A stretch of DNA of 8,378 nucleotides. Source: an uncultured Hyphomicrobiales bacterium. GTDB taxonomy: Bacteria; Pseudomonadota; Alphaproteobacteria; Rhizobiales; Beijerinckiaceae. Under the pieces are notes generated by a model. The model was not told where the DNA came from. It saw nothing but the letters and a program-made list of their open reading frames with translations, and did no database searches. The stretch covers positions 1 through 8,378 of the forward strand of contig CAIWVR010000188.1 in NCBI GenBank assembly GCA_903916165.1, in the 5' to 3' direction. The position numbers and the translations under genes were made by a program. Positions 1 to 5,532 of the stretch are shown piece after piece (within the stretch, counting starts at the first letter, position 1; every line of letters begins with the position of its first letter).

Positions 1-8
1 TAGCATCG

Positions 9-138
9 TCATTGCGAGGAGCCGAAGGCGACGCGGCAATCCATCTTGCGATATTTGCCGCCATCCAAGCCGTTCTTCGCCAGCGTGGGACGGTGACAAA
101 GATGGATTGCTTCGTCGCTCACGCTCCTCGCAATTGTG
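9..138. repeat. Imperfect inverted repeat, dispersed intergenic palindrome type
   Basis: Two arms of about 40 bases face each other across a spacer of about 50 bases. The left arm (about 9-47) contains TTGCGAGGAGC (12-22) and GCAATCCATCTT (36-47). The right arm (about 99-138) carries the exact reverse complements of both blocks (AAGATGGATTGC at 99-110, GCTCCTCGCAA at 123-133), with a more variable stretch between them. The arms do not encode a plausible protein. Similar sequences (GTCATTGCGAGGAGC ... GCAATCCAT) are, from memory, scattered between genes in Bradyrhizobium and relatives; this could not be checked here. The element could be a REP/MITE-like non-autonomous repeat or a transcribed hairpin. 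Confidence 0.7.
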
Positions 139-164
139 AAGGGTCACATATTCGCTGAGCAAAA

Positions 165-315
165 CGTCCTCCCCCTTGCGGGGAGGACGACTCAGCCGAA
201 GGCTGAGCGAGGTGGGGGTCGTGAGGCCTTCATATTGCAAGAAACACCCGTATTACGGTCATTTCCGAGCATTGCACGACCCCGACCCCTAGCCCCTCCC
301 CGCAAGGGGGAGGGG
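165..315. repeat. Composite palindromic repeat with GC-rich hairpins at both ends
   Basis: The left end forms a perfect 10-bp hairpin (CGTCCTCCCC at 165-174, loop CTTGC, GGGGAGGACG at 180-189). It is followed by a perfect 7-bp hairpin (CTCAGCC 191-197, GGCTGAG 201-207). The right end forms a perfect 9-bp hairpin (CCCCTCCCC 293-301, loop GCAAG, GGGGAGGGG 307-315). The right hairpin plus its inner flank is close to an inverted copy of the left one: CCTCCCCCTTGCGGGGAGG and an AGG-GGGGTCGTG block recur in opposite orientation. About 45 unrelated bases lie between. It looks like two opposed copies of a short palindromic intergenic repeat. It lies downstream of the 3' end of the PEBP gene and could also slow or stop minus-strand transcription. 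Confidence 0.65.
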
Positions 316-399
316 AATCCCACCCGTCGCTTGCGGGCTTTTCGTTCAACGAATTTGTGAACTTGCACAGCAATGACGGAGGAAAGACCCGTCACCCCG

Positions 400-969
400 C
401 TACGGCATATATTCCATGCGCAAGACGAAATCGGTCACCGCCTTGCCATGACCGGCGATGGCCTTGAGCAATTCGGCGCGCGTCAGTCCGGGTTTCAGCT
501 CACCGGGTGCGAGATCGGTCGCGACCAGCGTGAAGACATAATGATGCAGGCCCGTTCCGGGGCCGGGACACGGGCCGAAATAGAATTCGGTGTCGGCAGC
601 ACTCTTGCCGCCCGTGATCATGTCCTGCGGCTTGCTGGCCTGCCCCTCAGCGAGCGACGTGACGCTCGCGGGAATGCCATAGGCGAGCCAATGGTCGACG
701 CCTGTTCCCATTCGCCCGGCAAGATCAACCATCATGATGACATAGGATTTGGTGCCCTCCGGACCCGGCGTCCAGGCAAGCGGCGGCGAGACGTTATCGC
801 CCGTGCAATTCTTGTTAGCGGGGCTGATGCCGCCATATTTTTTCGACAACACGCCATTGTCCTGCAACAACGACGATGACAGGCGAAAGGCCGGCTCAGC
901 CGCCTGCGCCCACGAGACAGCGCCAAGCAGCCAGGCACCTGCCAAAATGGCTCCGGAAATCAGTTTCAT
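400..969 (-). CDS. Secreted YbhB/YbcL-type PEBP (Raf kinase inhibitor-like) family protein
   Basis: The 189-residue product belongs to the phosphatidylethanolamine-binding protein fold, bacterial YbhB/YbcL branch. Residues 1-23 form a Sec signal peptide (Lys2, hydrophobic core, AQA before AE), so the mature protein should be periplasmic. Family signatures appear in order: a GDNVSPPLAW block (58-67), VDLAGR...GVDHWLAYGIP (82-100, the anion-pocket region, with VDLAG replacing the usual DPDAP), and a GPCPGPGTGLHHYVFTL block (132-148). The start at 969 was chosen because AGGGGG lies 6-11 bases upstream and the signal peptide begins there; the longer frame from 1023 runs back through a terminator hairpin. 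The gene follows the cytochrome c gene but a terminator lies between them, so it may rely on read-through or its own promoter. Bacterial members have no settled biochemical role; ligand and link to the locus are unknown. Confidence 0.9.
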   Translation of the reverse strand: MKLISGAILAGAWLLGAVSWAQAAEPAFRLSSSLLQDNGVLSKKYGGISPANKNCTGDNVSPPLAWTPGPEGTKSYVIMMVDLAGRMGTGVDHWLAYGIPASVTSLAEGQASKPQDMITGGKSAADTEFYFGPCPGPGTGLHHYVFTLVATDLAPGELKPGLTRAELLKAIAGHGKAVTDFVLRMEYMP

Positions 970-981
970 ATCTGCCCCCTG

Positions 982-1010
982 AAAAACACCCCCGGTCCGA
1001 AGACCGGGGG
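982..1010 (-). terminator. Rho-independent terminator with UUCG tetraloop, after cytochrome c gene
   Basis: Read on the minus strand, a perfect 9-bp stem (CCCCCGGTC / GACCGGGGG, plus-strand positions 989-997 and 1002-1010) closes a TTCG tetraloop and is followed by TGTTTTT. It begins ten bases after the cytochrome c stop codon and ends 13 bases before the PEBP start, so it insulates or attenuates the PEBP gene from upstream transcription. Confidence 0.85.
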
Positions 1011-1019
1011 CTGGTGAAT

Positions 1020-1361
1020 TCAACGCTGCAACAGGGGGATCGTCTTGGGATCCGCCGGTTTTGGCCGCGACAGCAGATAGGCGTAGATGTCGGAAAGCTG
1101 CGCATCCGATATCAACTTTGCGGAATAGGGGGGCATTGGCCCATTTGTCGAATGAACGAAAGCAATCAGCCCGTCTTCCGGCAATTGGGTGTTGGCGAGA
1201 CGTGGCCCGGCCACGCCGCCCTGCCCCTCAAAACCATGACACTGCCAGCAGCCCTTTTCACGGAACGCCTGGTTGCCTTTTTGCACATCGCCCGCAAAGG
1301 CAGTGCCTCCCATGAGCATCAGGACTGCAGTGCCCGCGGCGATCGAAATGATCTTGTTCAT
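1020..1361 (-). CDS. Small secreted class I c-type cytochrome
   Basis: The 113-residue precursor has a Sec signal peptide (residues 1-23, ending AFA before GD), leaving about 90 residues for a single-haem periplasmic cytochrome c. The haem-attachment motif is CWQCH at residues 38-42. The likely distal ligand is Met76 in NGPMPPY, a typical class I arrangement. The C-terminal helix region (LSDIYAYLLSRP, 89-100) is also typical. The start at 1361 is supported by GGGAG eight bases upstream and by the signal peptide; the longer frame to 1493 runs into the ThDP gene. It begins 14 bases after the ThDP-enzyme stop, so the two are almost certainly co-transcribed. The likely role is an electron acceptor or carrier for a periplasmic dehydrogenase or oxidase; the obvious partner by position is the ThDP enzyme. 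A terminator follows the gene. Confidence 0.92.
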   Translation of the reverse strand: MNKIISIAAGTAVLMLMGGTAFAGDVQKGNQAFREKGCWQCHGFEGQGGVAGPRLANTQLPEDGLIAFVHSTNGPMPPYSAKLISDAQLSDIYAYLLSRPKPADPKTIPLLQR

Positions 1362-1375
1362 TGTGTTTCTCCCGA

Positions 1376-3337
1376 TCAGCGCGGCTGTGTCCAGACATTC
1401 AAAAGCGCAGGCTGGCCCGACTTCACGACCGCCATGGCTTCCTTGATCGCCGGGCCGAGCAGCGCAGGATCCTTGATCGGACCCTTCGCCCACCAGCCCA
1501 TCGATTCTGCCAGCTTGTGATATTCAATGTCCGGGTTCTGGATCATCGTGCCGACCGGGCCCGTGTCCGTCCCGTAATTGGAGTCACGGTTGCGGAAGCT
1601 CGCCATGCGCTGCAAATGCATGGTTTCCTGATGCCAGGCCCGATTATTGTGCATGATCGAGAGCAGCGGGATTTTGTGTTTTGCCGCTGTCCACAAGACA
1701 CCGGGGGCAAACATCAGATCGCCGTCGGACTGGATGGCGACCGAAAAGCGACCGAGATCGCGATTGGCGAGCGCAGCCCCCACGGATGCCGGTGCGCCAT
1801 AGCCGACACCATACCCCCCGGAGCGGCCGAGCCAGTGATGGTGCTTTTCCATCTTCCACATGCGGTTGGGCCAGTTCGACACATTGCCTTCGGAGGCGAC
1901 GAGCGACCAGTCCTCGTTCTTGATCTGGCCGTAGAGTTCCATGCACATGCGGGCCGTGGAGATCGGGCTCGCGTCCCAGGCAACGGCGGCGGCAGCCTGC
2001 TCGCGGGCGCGGATGTCGGCGTAGCCCTTTCTCGCCCGTTCCGCGCGCTGGTCGTTCTGCGCACGACGCTCGGAGGACATGGCCGATTTCACGGCCTCGA
2101 TCAGCGCCGGCAAGGTCGCCTGCGCATCGGCCGGCATGGACACATCCACCGACTGGAAGCGCTGGAAGTCCTGATAATTCGCCTTGGTCAGAAGCTCGAC
2201 CGCTGAAATGCTGATCAGCTTTGTCGTGGCCTTGATCTTCGTCGAATTCACCCCGATGCCGTGCTCGCCATTGTCGGTATAGGCATTCACCGTACCCCAG
2301 AAGTCGGACAGTTCGAGGCCGAGAATCACGTCGGCACTCGAGACCGCGCCCGCCGGACGCGACAGGTAATGCGTGTTGGGGAAATTCATGCGATTGCCCT
2401 GGTCGATGACCGGGGCCTGCAACAGTTCAGCCAGCTGCACGAGCAGGCCAACGCCCTCCGCCGTGCGCGCTGCACGATCGGCGACGATCACCGGATTTTC
2501 CGCATTGACCAGCAGGCGCGCGGCTTCCTTGACCGCACTCATCTCGCCCGACGGGGCGGACGGCATGTTGAACTTCGGAATATAGAGACCGGATTTATGT
2601 GCGCCGATCGGTTCCTGCTGGAGGCCGGCGTCGAGCGAAATCGCAACCGGGCCATAGGGCGGCGTCATCGCGATCTTGTAGCCGCGCACCATGCTCTGGG
2701 CGAAAGCCTGCAGCGAGGTCGGCGTATCGTCCCATTTGGTGTAATCACGCACGATGACATTGATATCAAGCGCGGAGTGGAACGTCGGCACGCCCGGCGG
2801 GCGGGTGGCGGCGTCCATGTCATTGCCGCCGATGATGATGACCGGCACGCGATCGCAGAAGGCATTATAGATGGCCATCGACGCATGCTGCAGGCCGACC
2901 GTGCCATGCACCATGGTCATCAGCGGCTTGCCGGTGATCTTGAAATAACCATGCGCCATGCCGACGCCGGATTCCTCATGCATGCAGCTGAGATATTCCG
3001 GCGCTTTGTTCTCGCCGTAATTGATCAAGGATTCATGCAGGGCGCGGAACGAGGACGCGCAATTGGAGGGCGTATACTTGATGTCGAGCGTCTTGATGAC
3101 ATCGACCATGAAGTCAGAGCCCGGCTTGCCGCCGATGCGATTGTCGGGGGCGTGGACATTGCCGGTTTCTGCAGCAATCGTGTGGACATTTGGCGGCAGG
3201 GCTGACGGCAGGTGACGCGGTGCCGCGACCTGTGCCTGGGCGGGAACGCCGGCGGCTAGCACTGGCACGGCGCTGGCGACCGCAGCACCCTTGAGGAAAC
3301 GACGGCGGTCTGGACCCGACCCTTTGGGCTCGGTCAT
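1376..3337 (-). CDS. Tat-exported ThDP-dependent enzyme, acetolactate synthase/benzoylformate decarboxylase-like
   Basis: The 653-residue product has the three-domain acetolactate synthase fold. The N-terminus carries a twin-arginine signal (DRRRFLKG at 10-17, then a hydrophobic Ala/Val segment and AQA near 33-36), so the folded, cofactor-loaded enzyme should be exported. The PYR domain (about 70-240) has the cofactor-activating Glu in MHEESG (Glu121, aligned to RHEQGA of acetolactate synthases) and a GTVGLQHA block at 145-152. The central domain spans about 260-410. The PP domain (about 455-650) has GYGVGYGAPASVGAALAN (508-525) and a metal/ThDP motif SDGD (537-540) spaced exactly to Asn564-Asn565; canonical enzymes have GDG, so the first Gly is Ser here. 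The start at 3337 follows GGGAGAGA. Substrate is unknown: C-C lyase, decarboxylase or oxidative decarboxylase are all possible. FAD binding cannot be judged by eye. The cytochrome c gene follows directly. Confidence 0.9.
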   Translation of the reverse strand: MTEPKGSGPDRRRFLKGAAVASAVPVLAAGVPAQAQVAAPRHLPSALPPNVHTIAAETGNVHAPDNRIGGKPGSDFMVDVIKTLDIKYTPSNCASSFRALHESLINYGENKAPEYLSCMHEESGVGMAHGYFKITGKPLMTMVHGTVGLQHASMAIYNAFCDRVPVIIIGGNDMDAATRPPGVPTFHSALDINVIVRDYTKWDDTPTSLQAFAQSMVRGYKIAMTPPYGPVAISLDAGLQQEPIGAHKSGLYIPKFNMPSAPSGEMSAVKEAARLLVNAENPVIVADRAARTAEGVGLLVQLAELLQAPVIDQGNRMNFPNTHYLSRPAGAVSSADVILGLELSDFWGTVNAYTDNGEHGIGVNSTKIKATTKLISISAVELLTKANYQDFQRFQSVDVSMPADAQATLPALIEAVKSAMSSERRAQNDQRAERARKGYADIRAREQAAAAVAWDASPISTARMCMELYGQIKNEDWSLVASEGNVSNWPNRMWKMEKHHHWLGRSGGYGVGYGAPASVGAALANRDLGRFSVAIQSDGDLMFAPGVLWTAAKHKIPLLSIMHNNRAWHQETMHLQRMASFRNRDSNYGTDTGPVGTMIQNPDIEYHKLAESMGWWAKGPIKDPALLGPAIKEAMAVVKSGQPALLNVWTQPR

Positions 3338-3417
3338 GGGCTCTCTCCCTGAATGCAGGTCTTGTCACGAACTTTTGTCCGCCCTGACCTTTGGCTGCCA
3401 ATGGAGGCTATCAGAGC

Positions 3418-3447
3418 GCCAAGTCCTGTAAAGGACGAAGTCTTGGC
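3418..3447. promoter_or_regulatory. Nested inverted repeat, candidate operator
   Basis: GCCAAG (3418-3423) is matched by CTTGGC (3442-3447). Inside it, GTCCT (3423-3427) is matched by AGGAC (3432-3436) around GTAA. The two halves are offset by a few unpaired bases on the right side. It lies in the middle of the divergent region, so it could be bound by a regulator of both gene groups. It may also be chance. Confidence 0.35.
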
Positions 3448-3508
3448 CTGCCTGCCCGGCGTTGCGGTTTCTATTTCAAAAGATCTGCCCTAGTTTGGCT
3501 CCGATCGT

Positions 3509-3528
3509 CACCGGGCACAGACCCGGTG
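3509..3528. promoter_or_regulatory. Seven-bp inverted repeat just upstream of the receptor RBS
   Basis: CACCGGG (3509-3515) and CCCGGTG (3522-3528) are perfect inverted repeats around CACAGA. The repeat ends seven bases before the GGAG Shine-Dalgarno (3536-3539) of the receptor gene. It could be an operator half-site pair or a 5' leader hairpin. Confidence 0.4.
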
Positions 3529-3546
3529 CGAAACGGGAGAGACATG

Positions 3547-4587
3547 ATGGCTGGACGAAACCTGCGAACCGGGGCGCTCACGCTGGCGCTCATAGGTAGC
3601 GCGCCCGCGCTGGCCCAGCAGAGCGTCGAAGATTTCTATCGTGGCAAGAAGCTCGACATGATCATCGGCTATTCGGCCGGCGGCACATATGATCTTTACG
3701 CCCGCCTCGTGGCGCGCCAATTGCCGAACTATCTGCCAGGTGCCCCCACAATTGTGCCGCGAAACATGCCCGGCGGCGGCAGCCGCACCGCCGTGACATG
3801 GCTGGTGACTGCGGGGCCGCGCGACGGCACCGTGCTGTCCACCGCCGACCAGTCGCTGTCGGTCGAGCAGGCGATGGGCGACAAGCAGCTCAAGATCGAT
3901 ACGCGCGAGCTGATCTACATCGGCAATCCGATGGCCGACAACAACACCACAGCCATCTGGGCCACGAGCCCCGTGAAAAACATTGATGACGCCAAGCGCA
4001 TCGAAATCCCGCTCGGTGCCACCGGGGGCTCGACCTCGTCGCAATATCCCAAGGCGATGAACGCGCTGCTCGGCACCAAATTCCGCATCATCCTGGGCTA
4101 TCCCGGCGGCAATGACATTAACCTTGCGATGGAGCGCGGCGAGGTCGCCGGCCGTGGCTCGAATTCATGGAACGCCTGGAAATCGACACGCCCGGAATGG
4201 GTGCGCGAAAAGAAACTCAATGTCCTGGTGCAAATAGGCCTGAAAAAAGCCCCTGACTTGCAAGACGTGCCGCTGCTGATGGATCTTGCGAAGAACGAGT
4301 CTGACCGGGCGGTGCTGAAACTGCTGTCGGCCTCAACCACCATCGGACGGCCGGTCTTCACGACGCCCGGCGTGCCCGATGACCGCGTGAAAGCGCTGCG
4401 CAGCGCCTTCGACCTCATGGTGCGCGACTCCGCCTTCCTCGACCAGGCGAAGAAGGAAAATCTGGAGATCGATCCCGTATCGGGCGAAGAGCTGCAGCGC
4501 ATCGTCGCCGAGATCGTCGCCACCCCAAAACCCATCGCCGACCGCCTGACCGAGATCATCGGCGGCATCGAACAGAACATCAAGTGA
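3547..4587 (+). CDS. TctC/Bug-type tripartite tricarboxylate transporter periplasmic receptor
   Basis: The 346-residue protein is a solute-binding protein of the Bug/TctC family, which usually binds carboxylates in the periplasm. Residues 1-23 are a Sec signal peptide (Arg4, Arg7, hydrophobic core, ALA before QQ). The family hallmark region follows: IIGYSAGGTYDLYAR (39-53, equivalent to FPPGGxxD) and IVPRNMPGGGSRTA. The C-terminal LEIDPVSGEELQRIVAEI block is also typical. Two ATGs, at 3544 and 3547, are adjacent; 3547 has the better distance (seven bases) from GGAG at 3536-3539, so it was preferred. The reading frame extends upstream to 3391, but that part has no family similarity and crosses the inverted repeats. 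The gene is first in a plus-strand group, and its stop (TGA, 4585-4587) touches the next gene. No TctA or TctB membrane subunits are in the window, so it may serve a distant transporter or act in sensing. Confidence 0.92.
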   Translation: MAGRNLRTGALTLALIGSAPALAQQSVEDFYRGKKLDMIIGYSAGGTYDLYARLVARQLPNYLPGAPTIVPRNMPGGGSRTAVTWLVTAGPRDGTVLSTADQSLSVEQAMGDKQLKIDTRELIYIGNPMADNNTTAIWATSPVKNIDDAKRIEIPLGATGGSTSSQYPKAMNALLGTKFRIILGYPGGNDINLAMERGEVAGRGSNSWNAWKSTRPEWVREKKLNVLVQIGLKKAPDLQDVPLLMDLAKNESDRAVLKLLSASTTIGRPVFTTPGVPDDRVKALRSAFDLMVRDSAFLDQAKKENLEIDPVSGEELQRIVAEIVATPKPIADRLTEIIGGIEQNIK

Positions 4588-4598
4588 GACCCACGCGC

Positions 4599-5342
4599 AT
4601 GTCCTCCCATTTTGACGCCGTCCATCAACGGCTTCGCGCTGAAGTTGCAGCAGCCACCCGTATTCTCGTTGCGGAAGGCATTCTCGATTATTCCGGCCAC
4701 GTCTCGACGCGCCTGCCCGGCGGCGAGACCTTTCTCATCCAGACCGGGCTCGATTCGCGCGCGGAGCTGCGTCCCGAACGGCTGCTCGTCGTCGACTACG
4801 AGGGCAAGGTCGTGCAGGGCGAAGGCAATGTGCCAGCCGAACTCGCGCTGCATCTGGAAGTGCTGAAGGCGCGGCCGGATGTGGAAAGCGTGCTCCACTG
4901 CCACATGGAACTCGCCATCGCCTTCACCATGATGAAGGGCGTGAAGCTGCATTTGATGCGCGCCCGCGCCGTGCGCTGGGAAAGCGGCATTCCGACTCAC
5001 CCCGATCCGAGCCACATCAAATTGCCCGAACAGGGCGCGGCACTGGCGCGCTCGCTCGGGGCCCATCACGCGCTGTTGATGCGGGGCCACGGGCTGACGC
5101 TGGTCGCCGAAAGCGTGCCCGCGCTCCTCGTCGACGCCGTGCATTTCCAGGAAAATGCGCAGGCCATGATGCAAGTGCTGCAATCAGGTGCCGAGCCGGA
5201 GCCGCTGACGGCGGACGAACTCGTGCAGATCAACAAGCACGAGATGCGCGCTTTCCATATTGGAAAGCTTTGGAATTATTATGTTTTACAAGGCATTCAG
5301 CAGAAAGTTGTGCCTCCGGACTGGGGACTTTCGGGCACCTGA
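4599..5342 (+). CDS. Class II aldolase/adducin-family metal-dependent enzyme
   Basis: The 247-residue protein has the class II aldolase/adducin fold used by fuculose- and ribulose-phosphate aldolases/epimerases and by some aromatic-acid decarboxylases. The metal-binding histidines are His100 and His102 (LHCHMELA) and His164 (MRGHGL). The acidic catalytic residue is probably Glu81 in PAELALH. The N-terminal YSGHVSTRLPGG block (31-42) matches the substrate-loop region, usually GNIS. No signal peptide is present, so it acts in the cytosol. The ATG at 4599 was chosen; a GTG at 4584 in the same frame would overlap the receptor stop as GTGA and add five residues. Neither has a strong Shine-Dalgarno, and translational coupling to the receptor is likely. 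A decayed copy of the 3' end of this gene lies at 7328-7435. The substrate is unknown: aldol cleavage or decarboxylation of a hydroxy/keto acid both fit the family. Confidence 0.9.
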   Translation: MSSHFDAVHQRLRAEVAAATRILVAEGILDYSGHVSTRLPGGETFLIQTGLDSRAELRPERLLVVDYEGKVVQGEGNVPAELALHLEVLKARPDVESVLHCHMELAIAFTMMKGVKLHLMRARAVRWESGIPTHPDPSHIKLPEQGAALARSLGAHHALLMRGHGLTLVAESVPALLVDAVHFQENAQAMMQVLQSGAEPEPLTADELVQINKHEMRAFHIGKLWNYYVLQGIQQKVVPPDWGLSGT

Positions 5343-5371
5343 TCCCGACAGCTTGTACGGGAACCGCACAT

Positions 5372-5392
5372 CGGGGGCCCTCGCCCCGTTTT
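5372..5392 (+). terminator. Weak rho-independent terminator after class II aldolase gene
   Basis: CGGGG (5372-5376) pairs with CCCCG (5384-5388), with one further C-G pair inside after a bulged G, followed by TTTT (5389-5392). It lies 30 bases after the aldolase stop codon. The stem is short, so some read-through into the MFS gene is possible. Confidence 0.5.
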
Positions 5393-5455
5393 GATGAGCA
5401 CGTAAATTACAGACGCCCTCTGGAGATAAACTATTCGCGAGGCCCCTTCCACCAC

Positions 5456-5483
5456 TTGTGAAAAAATCATAGCCCTCTAGAAC
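5456..5483 (+). promoter_or_regulatory. Candidate sigma70-type promoter for the MFS gene
   Basis: TTGTGA (5456-5461, four of six matches to TTGACA) and TAGAAC (5478-5483, four of six to TATAAT) are separated by 16 bases. They lie about 50 bases before the MFS start and downstream of a likely terminator, so the MFS gene may have its own promoter. The match is weak. Confidence 0.35.
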
Positions 5484-5485
5484 GC

Positions 5486-5512
5486 CGCCCGTGACGCAAA
5501 GACTTGCGGGCG
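5486..5512 (+). promoter_or_regulatory. Hairpin in the MFS 5' leader
   Basis: CGCCCG (5486-5491) pairs perfectly with CGGGCG (5507-5512). An inner CAA/TTG (5497-5499 with 5504-5506) pairs after a five-base bulge. It ends eight bases before the AGGGGG ribosome-binding site (5521-5526), so it could affect mRNA stability or translation, or be an operator. Confidence 0.35.
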
Positions 5513-5532
5513 CGTATCTAAGGGGGAACGCC

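Larger units (their letters stand above)
1..399. other. Gene-free stretch with palindromic repeats
   Basis: No reading frame here looks like a real gene. The short frames at 136-360 (+) and 192-395 (-) run through the palindromic repeats and have low-complexity, Arg/Pro-rich translations. Apart from the two palindromic structures I see no promoter, tRNA or other RNA gene. The stretch is the 3' flank of the minus-strand PEBP gene, whose TAG stop lies at 400-402. Confidence 0.6.
3338..3546. promoter_or_regulatory. Divergent intergenic control region
   Basis: About 200 bases separate the minus-strand ThDP-enzyme gene from the plus-strand receptor gene, so promoters for both groups should lie here. 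I see no convincing -35/-10 pair in either direction. Two inverted repeats stand out and are listed separately. Their position between divergent groups is what one would expect for a shared operator, but no regulator gene is in the window. Confidence 0.5.

Noticed and set aside
970..1023. Upstream start for the PEBP gene at 1023
   Set aside because: It would place the terminator hairpin inside the coding region and put 18 non-signal residues before a good signal peptide; the ATG at 969 has a strong AGGGGG.
2261..3205. Long plus-strand frame of 314 codons opposite the ThDP gene
   Set aside because: It is antisense to a gene with clear family motifs, and its His/Arg/Asp-rich translation shows no recognisable domain; it is a high-GC shadow frame.
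4098..5183. Minus-strand frame of 361 codons across the receptor and aldolase genes
   Set aside because: It spans two real genes on the other strand, has no motif or ribosome-binding site, and its composition is typical of antisense frames.
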